Assembly (NCBI RefSeq): GCF_009789575.1
Contig: NZ_CP046908.1
Coordinates: forward strand, 2,170,001 to 2,234,000
From: Stappia indica
Lineage (GTDB): Bacteria; Pseudomonadota; Alphaproteobacteria; Rhizobiales; Stappiaceae
Length of the DNA: 64,000 nucleotides
Reading direction: 5' to 3'
The number at the start of each line of letters is the position of its first letter. The stretch's first letter is position 1. The notes beneath the pieces are model-generated. The model did no database searches and was not told the DNA's origin. It was given only the letters and a program-made list of their open reading frames with translations. The translations under genes and the position numbers were made by a program. Of this stretch, positions 36,027 through 44,995 are shown in pieces.

Positions 36027-37339
36027 CCGACCTTCCCGCCATGCGCGCCCTGCTGCAGGACCTGTTCGCCGCCGCCGTCGATGCCGCCCGCGCCGAGACC
36101 TGCCTGCCGGAGCACCTTCCCGCCCCGGCCGACGGCGGCCGCATCGTGCTGCTCGGCGCCGGCAAGGCCGCCGGGGCGATGATGCAGGTCGCCGAAAACC
36201 ACTACCGCGAGACCCACGGTCTCGGCCCCGACCGGCTCGTCGGCCTCGGCGTCACCCGCCACGGCTACGGGCAGGAAACGCAGCTGATCGAGATGGTCGA
36301 GGCCGGCCATCCCGTCCCCGACCAGGCCGGCATCGACGCCACCCGCCGCACCCTGGCGCTCGCGGCCGCGGCCCGTCCGGGCGATCATATCGTCGTGCTC
36401 CTGTCCGGCGGCGGCTCGGCCAACTGGATCGCTCCGGTCGAGGGCCTGTCGCTCGCCGACAAGCAGGCGCTGACCCGCGCCCTGCTGCGCTCGGGCGCCA
36501 CCATCGAGCAGATCAACACCGTCCGCCGGCATCTCTCCCGCATCAAGGGCGGGCGCCTTGCCGCCGCCCGGCCGCACGGCGTGCCGATGACGACGCTCGC
36601 CGTCTCCGACGTGCCGCGCGACGAGCCCATCGCCATCGCCTCCGGCCCGACCGTCGCCGATCCGACGACGCTGGCCGATGCCCGTGCGCTGGTCGCCCGC
36701 TATGCCCCGGATGCGCCCGAAAGCGTCCATGCCGCGCTGGCCGACCCGGCCAACGAGACGCCGAAGCCCGGCGATCCGCTGTTTTCCGGCACGAGGTTCG
36801 AGATCGTCGCCCGCCCCGCCCTGTCGCTGGAGCGCGCTGCGACAATCGCCCGCGAGGCGGGCTTCGAGCCGGTGCTGCTCGGCGACAGCCTGGAAGGCGA
36901 GGCGCGCGAGGTGGCCACGGAGCATGCCCGCATGGCCCGCGAGATCGCGGAAACCGGCCGGCGCGCCGTGCTGCTGTCGGGCGGCGAACTCACCGTGACG
37001 ATCCGCGGCGAGGGCCGCGGCGGTCCCAACCAGGAATATGCCCTGGCTCTTGCCCTTGCCCTCAAGGGCGCGCCCGGCATTGCCGCGGTTGCGGGCGATA
37101 CGGACGGCACGGATGGCGGCTCCGGTTCGGCAGATGATCCGGCCGGCGCGCTCGTCGACGAGACGACGCTCGCACGATCCGCAAGGTCAGGTCATGATGC
37201 CGCCTCATTTCTGGCGAGAAACGACAGCACCGGTTTCTTCGATCATCTCGGGGATCTGCTGAGACCCGGACCAACCTATACCAACGTCAACGACTTCAGG
37301 GCCGTCCTCATTGACAAGGCGGAAGGCCGTCGGTCATAA
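36023..37339 (+). CDS. glycerate 2-kinase (MOFRL/DUF4147 type)
   Basis: 438-residue GckA/TtuD-type kinase, phosphorylating D-glycerate to 2-phosphoglycerate. The N-terminal DUF4147 domain has VLLGAGKAAGAM, VTRHGYG and LLSGGGSANW; the C-terminal MOFRL domain has LLSGGELTVTIRGEGRGGPNQEYALA and AGDTDGTDG. Start overlaps the permease stop. It feeds 2-phosphoglycerate toward pyruvate kinase, encoded two genes downstream, so the block EamA-glycerate kinase-DUF1036-pyk looks metabolically linked. Confidence 0.9.
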   Translation: MTDLPAMRALLQDLFAAAVDAARAETCLPEHLPAPADGGRIVLLGAGKAAGAMMQVAENHYRETHGLGPDRLVGLGVTRHGYGQETQLIEMVEAGHPVPDQAGIDATRRTLALAAAARPGDHIVVLLSGGGSANWIAPVEGLSLADKQALTRALLRSGATIEQINTVRRHLSRIKGGRLAAARPHGVPMTTLAVSDVPRDEPIAIASGPTVADPTTLADARALVARYAPDAPESVHAALADPANETPKPGDPLFSGTRFEIVARPALSLERAATIAREAGFEPVLLGDSLEGEAREVATEHARMAREIAETGRRAVLLSGGELTVTIRGEGRGGPNQEYALALALALKGAPGIAAVAGDTDGTDGGSGSADDPAGALVDETTLARSARSGHDAASFLARNDSTGFFDHLGDLLRPGPTYTNVNDFRAVLIDKAEGRRS

Positions 37340-37372
37340 GATGACGCGCATGGTCGTGGCACGAGTAATCGA

Positions 37373-37867
37373 ATGATGAAAAAAGCCGAGAGGCAGCGGC
37401 AAACCACGGCAGTCAGAACGATCCGGCTGGGCCTTGCATCCTGCAGCGCGATGGCGCTCACCCTGACGGCCCTCAGTGTTCTCGGCGCGACGCCGGCCCA
37501 TGCCGAGCTGCGCCTTTGCAACAAGACGGAAAGCCAGGTCGGCGTGGCCATCGGCTATCGCGAAGAAGCCGACTGGGTCACCGAAGGCTGGTGGAACCTG
37601 CCGGCAAATTCCTGTGAAACGTTGGTGGCGGGCTCGCTCGTGTCACGTTTCTATTATATCTATGCGGTGGATTACGATCAGTTCGGGGAATGGGGCGGCC
37701 GCGCCTTCATGTGCACCCGCGAGAAGGAATTCACCATCCGGGGTATCGAGGACTGCGTCGCCCGCGGCTTCGAGCGGACCGGATTCTTTGAAATCGATAC
37801 GGGCGAGCAAGCCAGCTGGACGGTCCAGCTGACAGAGCCCGTGCAAGGGGGGACAGGCGGACAATGA
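37373..37867 (+). CDS. DUF1036 exported protein
   Basis: 164-residue protein. A signal peptide ends at AHA-EL (about 44/45). The mature DUF1036 domain begins LRLCNKTESQVGVAIGY and continues with WVTEGWWNLPANSCETL and YYIYAVDY. Four cysteines probably form disulfides. Function is unknown. The gene's stop overlaps the pyk start (ATGA), and I recall the DUF1036-pyk order as conserved in related rhizobia. The coding region is slightly less G+C-rich than its neighbours. The ribosome site is weak; the second Met is an alternative start. Confidence 0.82.
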   Translation: MMKKAERQRQTTAVRTIRLGLASCSAMALTLTALSVLGATPAHAELRLCNKTESQVGVAIGYREEADWVTEGWWNLPANSCETLVAGSLVSRFYYIYAVDYDQFGEWGGRAFMCTREKEFTIRGIEDCVARGFERTGFFEIDTGEQASWTVQLTEPVQGGTGGQ

Positions 37868-39300
37868 AGCGTGACAGGCGGGTCAAGATTCTAGCGACAC
37901 TCGGACCCTCCTCCTCGGATCCGCAAACGATCGAGAAGCTCTACACCGCCGGTGCCGACGTCTTCCGCATCAACATGAGTCACACCGACCACCCGCGCCT
38001 GCATGCGCTGGTGGCGATGATTCGCGAGATCGAGGCGAAGGTCGGCCGGCCGATCGGCATTCTCGCCGATCTCCAGGGACCCAAGCTGCGCGTCGGCACC
38101 TTCGAAGGCGATGCGGTGGTGCTGGAAAACGGCGCCAGCTTCACCCTCGACAGCGACAAGACGCCGGGCAACGCCTCGCGCGTCCACCTCCCCCATCGCG
38201 AGATCCTGCAGGCGCTCGAGCCGGGCCACCGCCTGCTGCTCGACGACGGCAAGATCCGCCTGCGCGTGACCTCCTGCACCAAGACCAGCGCCAACACGAT
38301 CGTCGAGGTCGGCGGCAAGCTGTCCAACCGCAAGGGCGTCAGCGTTCCCGACACGGAGATCCCGGTCGGCGCGCTCACCGACAAGGACCGCAAGGACCTC
38401 GATGCCGCGCTGGAAGCCAATGTCGACTGGATCGCGCTGTCCTTCATCCAGCGTCCCGACGACCTTGCCGACGTGCGCAAGGTGACGCGCGGCCGCGCCG
38501 GCATCCTCGCCAAGATCGAAAAGCCCCAGGCCATCGAGCGGCTGAGCGAGATCATCGATCTCTCCGACGCGCTGATGGTTGCCCGCGGCGATCTCGGCGT
38601 CGAGATGCCGCTGGAACAGGTTCCCGGCCTGCAGAAGCAGATCGTCCGTGCCTGCCGCCGCGCCGGCAAGCCGGTGGTCGTCGCCACCCAGATGCTGGAA
38701 TCGATGATCACCGCCCCGGTGCCGACCCGCGCCGAGGTGTCCGACGTCGCCACCGCCGTGTTCGAGGGTGCCGACGCGGTGATGCTCTCCGCCGAATCGG
38801 CCGCCGGCCAGTTCCCGGTCGAGGCTGTCGAGACGATGGACCGCATCGCCCGCCAGGTGGAGCGCGACCCGAACTATCGCGGCATCATCCACGCCCAGCG
38901 CCAGGAGCCGGAGCCGACCGGCGCCGATGCCATCGCCGCTGCCGCGCGCCAGATCGCCGAGACGCTGAACCTTGCCGCCGTGGTCTGCTACACGACCTCC
39001 GGCGCCACCGGCCTGCGCGCCGCGCGCGAGCGCCCGTCCGTGCCGGTCATCGTCATCTCGCCGGTCCTGTCGACCGCCCGCCGCCTGTCGCTCGCCTGGG
39101 GCCTGCACTGCGTGGTCTCGGACGACGCCCGCGACGAGAACGACATGGTCGACCGCGCCTGCCAGATCTCCTTCCAGGAGGAACTGGCAAAGCCCGGCCA
39201 GCGCATCATCACCACGGCCGGCGTGCCCTTCGGCACCCCCGGCTCGACCAACATGCTGCGCATCGCCTTCGTCGGCAGCGACGGTCGCGGCGGCCTCTGA
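37864..39300 (+). CDS. pyk: pyruvate kinase
   Basis: 478-residue glycolytic enzyme turning phosphoenolpyruvate and ADP into pyruvate and ATP. Start VKILATLGPSS is characteristic; the active-site Lys lies in ILAKIEKPQAIE, followed by MVARGDLGVEMP and the MLESMI.APVPTRAEVSDVA block. The C-terminal domain is complete, with TTSGATGLRAARERP. Translation is coupled to DUF1036 by an ATGA overlap. A perfect 9-bp stem follows the stop. Confidence 0.95.
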   Translation: MKRDRRVKILATLGPSSSDPQTIEKLYTAGADVFRINMSHTDHPRLHALVAMIREIEAKVGRPIGILADLQGPKLRVGTFEGDAVVLENGASFTLDSDKTPGNASRVHLPHREILQALEPGHRLLLDDGKIRLRVTSCTKTSANTIVEVGGKLSNRKGVSVPDTEIPVGALTDKDRKDLDAALEANVDWIALSFIQRPDDLADVRKVTRGRAGILAKIEKPQAIERLSEIIDLSDALMVARGDLGVEMPLEQVPGLQKQIVRACRRAGKPVVVATQMLESMITAPVPTRAEVSDVATAVFEGADAVMLSAESAAGQFPVEAVETMDRIARQVERDPNYRGIIHAQRQEPEPTGADAIAAAARQIAETLNLAAVVCYTTSGATGLRAARERPSVPVIVISPVLSTARRLSLAWGLHCVVSDDARDENDMVDRACQISFQEELAKPGQRIITTAGVPFGTPGSTNMLRIAFVGSDGRGGL

Positions 39301-39309
39301 TCGTCAGCC

Positions 39310-39348
39310 GCTCGCAGCAGCGGCGGGCCTCTGAGCCTCGCTGCGAGC
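39310..39348. terminator. hairpin between convergent genes
   Basis: GCTCGCAGC and GCTGCGAGC make a perfect 9-bp stem across a 21-nt loop between the pyk and hydrolase stops. There is no T-tract, so termination is uncertain. Confidence 0.45.
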
Positions 39349-39349
39349 C

Positions 39350-40423
39350 TCACTCGCTCGCAGCAGCAGCTTTCGACGACGAGGCGGCCTTGGCCGTCTC
39401 GTTTTCGTTTCGGCTGCCCTCATCGCTCCATCCCGCGTCCGGGAAGGTCATCGCCACCACTTTCGCGATCTCCGCCAGCACCGCATCGGTGCGCGTGTGG
39501 TGCGGCATGTGGCCGGCCCGCTCCAGCGTCACCAGCCAGGCATTGGGCAGGTCCCGCACCAGCCCGTGCGAATGGATATGCGGATAGACGACGCTGTCCG
39601 TCTCGCCGGTGATCACCGCCGCCGGCTGCGTGATCTCGCCGTATCGCGGCGAGGCCGCCTCCACCTCCCCCTTCAGAAAGGCGACGTCCCGCGCATTCTC
39701 CCGGAAGGTCTGCGGGCGGAACAGCAGCGGCAGGCCCAGCCGCTCGCCATAGCCTGCCGGCGTCTCGGCCGGGCGGAAGATGCCGTTGATGGCGGAGGGA
39801 GCGACCAGCGCCGCGCCGAACGGGGCGAGCGTGTGGGAAAACACCGTGCCGGCGACCGGCAGGGCGGCGGCGTCGTAATACCAGTTGGTGCCGCCCGGCC
39901 AGGGATGGGTCGCCGGCGCCAGGAACACCAGACCGGCGAAGAGATCGGCACGCGCCAGCCCCAGCTGCGCCGCCACCGCCCCGCCCCAGGAATGGCCGAC
40001 CGCGACCGCCCGCTCAATCCCGAGACTGTCGGTCAGTCCGGCGATCAGCGCCGCCTGGGCCGCCGGACGGTACATGGCGTCGCCGCCGCGCTGGGAATAG
40101 CCGTGGCCGGGCCGGTCGACGAAGACCAGTCGTGCGGCCTTGCCCTGCTCCGCCGGCCAGTCGCTCAACGGGCCGGCCAGCGCCATATGCGGGTCGCGCA
40201 GGTTGGCGCTCGCCCCGTGCACGAAGACCAGCGCCGGGTCGCCCGCCCGCCAGCCGTTGGGCCGGATATCGACATAGTGCAGCCGCACGCCGTCGATCTC
40301 GGCGAAGGTGCCGATCGGCGGATAGCGCGCCTCCGCCTCACGCCCGCGCATTTCCGCCAGCAGGGCAAGACCGGAGAGCAGCAGCGCCAGCGCCGACAGC
40401 AGGACAAGGGCAAGGGTGGGCAT
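39350..40423 (-). CDS. alpha/beta hydrolase with N-terminal membrane anchor
   Basis: 357-residue protein. Residues 3-22 are a hydrophobic anchor or signal segment. The hydrolase fold follows: VFVHGASAN oxyanion loop, nucleophile Ser in GHSWGG, an acidic TGETD segment and the catalytic His in AGHMPHH. The C-terminus is a Ser/Ala/Lys-rich tail. Substrate unknown; haloalkane dehalogenase or epoxide hydrolase relatives share the layout. No clear ribosome site was seen, so the start is less certain than the fold. Confidence 0.8.
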   Translation of the reverse strand: MPTLALVLLSALALLLSGLALLAEMRGREAEARYPPIGTFAEIDGVRLHYVDIRPNGWRAGDPALVFVHGASANLRDPHMALAGPLSDWPAEQGKAARLVFVDRPGHGYSQRGGDAMYRPAAQAALIAGLTDSLGIERAVAVGHSWGGAVAAQLGLARADLFAGLVFLAPATHPWPGGTNWYYDAAALPVAGTVFSHTLAPFGAALVAPSAINGIFRPAETPAGYGERLGLPLLFRPQTFRENARDVAFLKGEVEAASPRYGEITQPAAVITGETDSVVYPHIHSHGLVRDLPNAWLVTLERAGHMPHHTRTDAVLAEIAKVVAMTFPDAGWSDEGSRNENETAKAASSSKAAAASE

Positions 40424-40540
40424 GGGCGGGCGGGTCCGGCTTTACAGGGAACGGTCGAGAGAACGGGAGGGCGGGCGAGTCCTGGGACTTGCCCGATCCT
40501 TGCGGCCTGCACGGCCCCGGCAGGGCGCTGAAACGACGCT

Positions 40541-41206
40541 TCAGATCGGCGAACCGGCGGCCGCCTTTTCCATGTCCTCGACTGCCTTACGCGCGTTTTC
40601 GCTGACCGGATGTATCTTCAGCACCTGGCGGAAGGTTTCCAGCGCCTCGTCGTCGCGCCCGATTCGCCGCAGGATGATGCCGAGGCCCGACATTGCGCCC
40701 CAGTGGCGCGGCTCCAGCGCCAGCACCCGCTCGATATCGACCATCGAGCGGCCGAAATCCTCGCGCAGGTAATTCACCGTCGCGCGCCGGTTCCAGGCTT
40801 CGGGAAAATCGGGGGCGAGCCGCACCGTCACATCGAGCAGGTCGAGCGCCAGCGCATAGTCCTTGGCCTGCATGGCAGCGGCCGCGCGGACCATCAAAAG
40901 GTCGACCGTCGGGCTGCCCGAGCGCGACCAGATGCGCTGGATGCGGCCGACCAGCGGGCGGGCCGCCTCGTCGCTCGTGACCTTGGCAAGCTCAGCGAAC
41001 AGCCCGTCGAGCTCGTTCTTCGGCGTCTCGTTGTCGGTCACGGCGGGAGCCGGACCGGACGGCGGCTCGACCTCGGTGGTCGGCGCGTCGAAATCGTCGA
41101 GCGAGGGGGGCAGCGCTTCGGGAGGAAGCACGTCGGGTCTTCCCTCCTGCGCCAGCGCGGAGGCGGAAAGACACAGCAGGAAGGCCAACACCAAAAACGA
41201 TCGCAT
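40541..41206 (-). CDS. exported TPR-repeat protein
   Basis: 221-residue protein with a typical signal peptide (MRSFLVLAFLLCLSASALA-Q). A Pro/Glu-rich linker is followed by about three TPR units (AAAMQAKDYALALDLLD, RRATVNYLREDFGRSMVD, GIILRRIGRDDEALETFR). Likely a periplasmic scaffold. The ATG is the only usable start, since an in-frame stop lies 11 codons upstream and the signal peptide needs it. Unusually, this ATG lies inside the perfect stem of the rpmJ terminator and lacks an upstream ribosome site. Confidence 0.83.
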   Translation of the reverse strand: MRSFLVLAFLLCLSASALAQEGRPDVLPPEALPPSLDDFDAPTTEVEPPSGPAPAVTDNETPKNELDGLFAELAKVTSDEAARPLVGRIQRIWSRSGSPTVDLLMVRAAAAMQAKDYALALDLLDVTVRLAPDFPEAWNRRATVNYLREDFGRSMVDIERVLALEPRHWGAMSGLGIILRRIGRDDEALETFRQVLKIHPVSENARKAVEDMEKAAAGSPI

Positions 41207-41237
41207 CCGGGGAGTATGTCGCCCCGGATGCGATCGT
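41192..41237 (-). terminator. rpmJ terminator overlapping the start of the TPR gene
   Basis: On the minus strand ACGATCGCATCCGGGG and CCCCGGATGCGATCGT form a perfect 16-bp stem with a 9-nt loop. It is followed directly by TTTTTGG. This is a canonical Rho-independent terminator 60 bp after rpmJ. The ATG of the downstream TPR gene (41204-41206) lies in its second arm. Confidence 0.85.
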
Positions 41238-41296
41238 CAATGCCATCGGCAAAATTTGAAAGCAACAGGCAGGCGCGCGGGGCCTGCCGCCGTGCC

Positions 41297-41422
41297 TCAG
41301 CCCTGGCGGGCCTTGAAGCGCGGAGCCTTCTTGTTGATGATGTAGACGCGTCCCTTGCGGCGAACCATGCGGTTGTCGCGGTGACGGCCCATCAGCGCCT
41401 TGAGCGAATTCTTGATCTTCAT
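41297..41422 (-). CDS. rpmJ: 50S ribosomal protein L36 (cysteine-free form)
   Basis: 41-residue, very basic protein [18 protein letters not shown] followed by [23 protein letters not shown], the YkgO-type L36 without the zinc cysteines. Such forms either replace the zinc-binding L36 under zinc limitation or, in alphaproteobacteria, are usually the only copy. GGAG lies 8 bases before the ATG. A strong terminator follows. Confidence 0.93.
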   Translation of the reverse strand: MKIKNSLKALMGRHRDNRMVRRKGRVYIINKKAPRFKARQG

Positions 41423-41695
41423 CGTCTCGTCTCCGTCAACGGTGCCACGTTGGCGGCGGCATCCTCATGTTGCGCCGTGCCTGCCGGCCCGGCTGTCTGC
41501 TTGCGGACGATCAAGACCGGTGAAGGATCCTTGTCGTCCTGCCGGCTGGCTCTGCCTCTTCGCGCTGGTCCGATAAGACCGCGCGCCGGGGGCGGTGCCC
41601 GATCCGCGTAAGGCAGATGCTGGGAAGCAGCTGACCTTGGCGGCCGTTTGCCGGGTTTTGCCAACTGCCTCGTGATCTCGGCAATCTGGCGAAGA

Positions 41696-41770
<75 letters not shown>

Positions 41771-41947
41771 GAAACTCTTGGATCCGGCAAACTGCCGGAA
41801 GGCCGACGCCGACGGGACGGCGCGGTGGGATGCGATATAGCGGGCTTCGATTTTCGGTGCAAGCCCTTCTCGCAAACTAAATTGCCGCTGTCCCGCCCTC
41901 GCCCGGCGCGCGGTGGAAAACCTGTTGAGAGGCGGACGGCAGACCGC

Positions 41948-42307
41948 TCAGGCGGCCAGCATGCGCTCCACTTCCAGCACCAGATCCTTCAGGTGGAAGG
42001 GCTTGGACAGCACCTTGGCATCCTTGGGGGCCTGGGAGTCCGGGTTCAGCGCCACCGCGGCGAAGCCGGTGATGAACATCACCTTCAGGTCCGGGTCGAG
42101 CTGCGTTGCGCGCCGCGCCAGCTCGATGCCGTCCATCTCCGGCATGACGATGTCGGTCAGCAGCAGGGAGAAAGGCTCCTCGCGCAGGCGCTCATAGGCG
42201 CTCTTGCCGTTGTCGAAGGACACGACGTCGTAACCGGCCTTCTGCAGCGCCTTGGCAAGGAAGCGCCGCATGTCGTTGTCGTCTTCCGCAAGTAGGATCC
42301 GTGTCAT
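41948..42307 (-). CDS. cpdR: CpdR-type single-domain response regulator
   Basis: 119-residue stand-alone receiver. Acidic pair at 9-10, phospho-acceptor Asp52 in LLLTDIVMPEMDG, the Thr in FITGFAAVAL and the Lys in LSKPF are all present, and the ITGFAAVAL and C-terminal pattern is that of CpdR. In Caulobacter and Sinorhizobium, unphosphorylated CpdR delivers substrates to ClpXP at the cell pole and so drives the cell cycle; phosphate comes from CckA through ChpT. Nothing follows the receiver. Transcribed on the minus strand, downstream of a 260-bp divergent intergenic region. Confidence 0.92.
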   Translation of the reverse strand: MTRILLAEDDNDMRRFLAKALQKAGYDVVSFDNGKSAYERLREEPFSLLLTDIVMPEMDGIELARRATQLDPDLKVMFITGFAAVALNPDSQAPKDAKVLSKPFHLKDLVLEVERMLAA

Positions 42308-42568
42308 TCGTTGCTTCGTCCCGCTTCGCTCGGCGAATCCGCTGGGCGTTTCGCATTCCGGGCGCCGGCCGCTGCATCGCGCGTCCGAAGGTCCCGTTTT
42401 GGCACATCTTTCGGATCGTTATAAGGCCGAATGACGGTAAACATCCAGTGAAAGCGGCGTCCCGCCATCCGGCCGCGCCGGTTACCCACCGCCCGTGTGG
42501 ACATTAACGCCGATTCGGGGGCTAATAGGAAAATTCAACGAGGCGGCCGGCGGGCGGAGAGCGTGAAT

Positions 42569-43459
42569 ATGCAGGTGGTGAGCGGGTTCGAGGACACGAA
42601 GCCTTTCGAAGTCCTGCAGCCGGCACAGCAATCCACGCCCTTCGTGTTCAACTCGCCCCATTCCGGGCGGCACTACCCGCTTGCCTTCCTGCAGGCCTCG
42701 CGGCTCGACGCCCTGGCGATCCGCCGCTCGGAGGATGCCTTCGTCGACGAGCTGTTCTCCGGCGTCGTCGAGCTCGGCGCCCCGCTGCTCTGCGCCCGCT
42801 TCCCGCGCGCCTATCTCGACGTCAACCGCGAGCCCTACGAGCTCGACCCGAAGATGTACGAGGACCGGCTGCCGCCTTATGCCAACAGCCGCTCGATCCG
42901 GGTCGCCGGCGGGCTCGGCACCATCGCCCGCGTCGTCGGCGAGGCGCAGGAGATCTATCGCACCCGCCTCACCGTGCGCGAGGCGCTCGACCGCATCGAG
43001 ACGATCTACAAGCCCTACCACCAGACCCTGCGCCGCCTGCTGGCGCGCACCCATGTCGCCTTCGGCCATGCGGTGCTGATCGACTGCCACTCGATGCCCT
43101 CGACGATCCGCAGCAGCGACAACGGCCCGCGCCCCGACTTCATCCTGGGCGATCGCTACGGCACCAGCTGCGCCCGCTCGGTGATCGACCAGGCAACGGA
43201 CATCCTGCGCGGCATGGGCTACACGGTGGCGCGCAACAAGCCCTATGCCGGCGGCTTCATCACCGAGCATTACGGCCGTCCGGCCAAGGGCCTGCATGCC
43301 CTGCAGGTGGAGATCAACCGCAGCCTCTACATGGACGAGGCGCGCACGGACCGCAGCTCCGGCTTTGCCGAGCTGTCCCGCGACATGCGCCGCTTCTGCG
43401 AGGAGCTGGTGGCCGGCAGCGATGCCGATCTCGCCCCGGACGCACTGGCGGCCGAATAG
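42569..43459 (+). CDS. N-formylglutamate amidohydrolase
   Basis: 296-residue HutG-type zinc amidohydrolase. The metal-site pattern is FVFNSPHSGRHYP, with ARFPRAYLDVNREPYELDP, YKPYHQTLRRLL, LIDCHSMPS and the C-terminal LQVEINRSLYMDE completing the family blocks. This looks closer to the classical enzyme than the copy at 34037. The start may be ATG 42569 or GTG 42563; GGAGA suits either. Divergent from cpdR. No other hut genes are nearby. Confidence 0.88.
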   Translation: MQVVSGFEDTKPFEVLQPAQQSTPFVFNSPHSGRHYPLAFLQASRLDALAIRRSEDAFVDELFSGVVELGAPLLCARFPRAYLDVNREPYELDPKMYEDRLPPYANSRSIRVAGGLGTIARVVGEAQEIYRTRLTVREALDRIETIYKPYHQTLRRLLARTHVAFGHAVLIDCHSMPSTIRSSDNGPRPDFILGDRYGTSCARSVIDQATDILRGMGYTVARNKPYAGGFITEHYGRPAKGLHALQVEINRSLYMDEARTDRSSGFAELSRDMRRFCEELVAGSDADLAPDALAAE

Positions 43460-43931
43460 CCCTCCCGGACCGTTCGAAAAGCCACGACCACACACGTCCT
43501 CAAGCGGCCAGAAAAAAGGGCCGCACTCTTGCGAGGCGGCCCGAGTCTAGGGAGGAAACGCCCAAGGAGGGCGGCGCGACACGGCAAGCCATATCGCACT
43601 GCAACAAGTTTCCATCGCGGCGCACAAAAGTCAATATGGCATCCGGATTTTTCTCGCTTTCACAGGCCCCTAGATCCACAAAACGCATATATATCAAATG
43701 GATAGTCTTTAATAAATCTTCTTGAATAATTCGCCTGACGGCCCGATTCCGGCACTCCGACCCGCTCAAAAGCGCGCCACTTCCTTATTTGCCTATAATT
43801 TCATCACAAGTCTCGCGCCGGCGCTTCGCCACCCTCAAAGATTGCCCGTTCGCCCTTCCCGCGCTATTGCGGGCGGGATCTTTCGCCTACACGCCGCCCT
43901 CTCCTCGCCCTCGCTCCGGAAGGACCCGCTC
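43460..43931. other. A+T-rich intergenic region upstream of the hisN-like gene
   Basis: About 470 bp without a convincing gene. A hairpin GGGCCGC...GCGGCCC (43526-43549) may end the upstream transcript. From about 43610 to 43800 the DNA is the most A+T-rich stretch in the window, with runs such as CATATATATC and TTTAATAAATC. It is a likely promoter and a candidate site for nucleoid proteins such as GapR. Confidence 0.5.
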
Positions 43932-44723
43932 ATGCCCACCTCCGACGATCTCGCCGCCTTCTCGGCCGAGCTGTGCCAGGCCTCCGCCGCCGCCATCCTT
44001 CCGCATTTCCGCGCGGCCCTGTCGGTGGAGAACAAGCTGGCCGAGGGCTTCGATCCGGTGACGGTCGCCGACCGGGCCGGCGAGGAGGCCTTGCGGGCGC
44101 TGATCGAGGCGCGCTTTCCGCAGCACGGCATCCTCGGCGAGGAGCACGGCAGTGTCCGTCTCGACGCCGAGCATGTCTGGGTGCTCGATCCCATCGACGG
44201 CACCCGCGCCTTCATCTGCGGCCTGCCGACCTGGGGCACCTTGATCGGCCTGACGCGCGGCGGCAGGCCGGTCTTCGGCGTCATGGACCAGCCCTACGTG
44301 GAGGAGCGGTTCCTCGGCGATTGCGAAAAGGCCTGGCTGATCAACCGCGAGGGCACCCGGCGGCTTGCCACCCGCTCTTGCGCGGACCTTGCGCAGGCGA
44401 TCATGTGCACCACCCATCCCGGCCTCTTCCAGGGCGCGGAAGGGGAGGTCTACCGGCGGATCGAGGGCACCGTGCGCACCGCGCGCTACGGCACCGACTG
44501 CTACGGCTATGCGATGATCGCCAGCGGCCAGGTCGATCTCGTCATCGAGAGCGGCCTGCAGCCCTACGACATCGTCGCGCTGGCCCCGATCATCGAGGGC
44601 GCCGGCGGCGTGGTGACCGACTGGCGCGGCGGCTCGCCGGCGAACGGCGGCCAGATCGTCGCCTCCGGCGATCCGGCGCTGCATGAAAAGGTGCTGGAGA
44701 TGCTCGCCTCCGCCGCTCAGTAG
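43932..44723 (+). CDS. hisN: histidinol-phosphate phosphatase (inositol monophosphatase family)
   Basis: 263-residue Mg-dependent phosphatase. The metal-binding motifs are GEEHG, DPIDGTRAF (with two catalytic Asp) and LQPYDIVALAPIIEGAGG near the C-terminus. The IMPase subgroup with DPIDGTRAFI and CYGYAMIASGQVDLVIE matches HisN, which makes histidinol in actinobacteria and alphaproteobacteria; a general inositol- or sugar-phosphatase remains possible. GGAAGGA lies upstream of the ATG. A MITE-like element begins 2 bp after its stop. Confidence 0.82.
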   Translation: MPTSDDLAAFSAELCQASAAAILPHFRAALSVENKLAEGFDPVTVADRAGEEALRALIEARFPQHGILGEEHGSVRLDAEHVWVLDPIDGTRAFICGLPTWGTLIGLTRGGRPVFGVMDQPYVEERFLGDCEKAWLINREGTRRLATRSCADLAQAIMCTTHPGLFQGAEGEVYRRIEGTVRTARYGTDCYGYAMIASGQVDLVIESGLQPYDIVALAPIIEGAGGVVTDWRGGSPANGGQIVASGDPALHEKVLEMLASAAQ

Positions 44724-44725
44724 CT

Positions 44726-44995
44726 CTAGGTCGTGAACTCATAATTCTGCCGAGAAACGGTATGCCCGAACCCGATCGGATACAAGGAGCAAGACCGCAG
44801 GAAACCATTAGGTTTTCAAGGGCTTGCGACGCTGTTGCCGGCGGGTTCCGGCATACCCGAAGGGCGCCGTTCGAGCATCTCACTGCGGCGTCGGACCGCT
44901 CGGCCGGGGGGCCTGCCCCGGCCATCGCGCTCCTCCTGGCATATCATTGCCCGAACGGACGCCGTTTCCGGCACAATTATGAGTCCACGACCTAG
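44726..44995. mobile_element. 270-bp MITE-like element
   Basis: Imperfect terminal inverted repeats of 35 bp (44726-44760) and 34 bp (44962-44995) match at all but about four positions. The ends start with CTAGGTCGTG and finish with CACGACCTAG. CTAG at each end could be the duplicated target site, as in the IS5 family (YTAR targets). The interior has no transposase-like frame. TGCCCGAAC is repeated just inside each end. It sits exactly between the stop codons of two convergent genes. Confidence 0.8.

Noticed and set aside
41419..41664. 81-codon frame overlapping the rpmJ start
   Set aside because: Overlaps a certain ribosomal gene on the same strand, is Pro/Arg/Ala-rich and has no supporting motif.
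43500..43769. Possible 89-codon gene on the minus strand upstream of hisN
   Set aside because: No ribosome site, no recognisable domain, and codon usage unlike the neighbours; more likely promoter DNA.
44762..44995. Short frame inside the MITE-like element as a transposase remnant
   Set aside because: No DDE motif or transposase similarity can be seen, and it runs across the inverted repeat.
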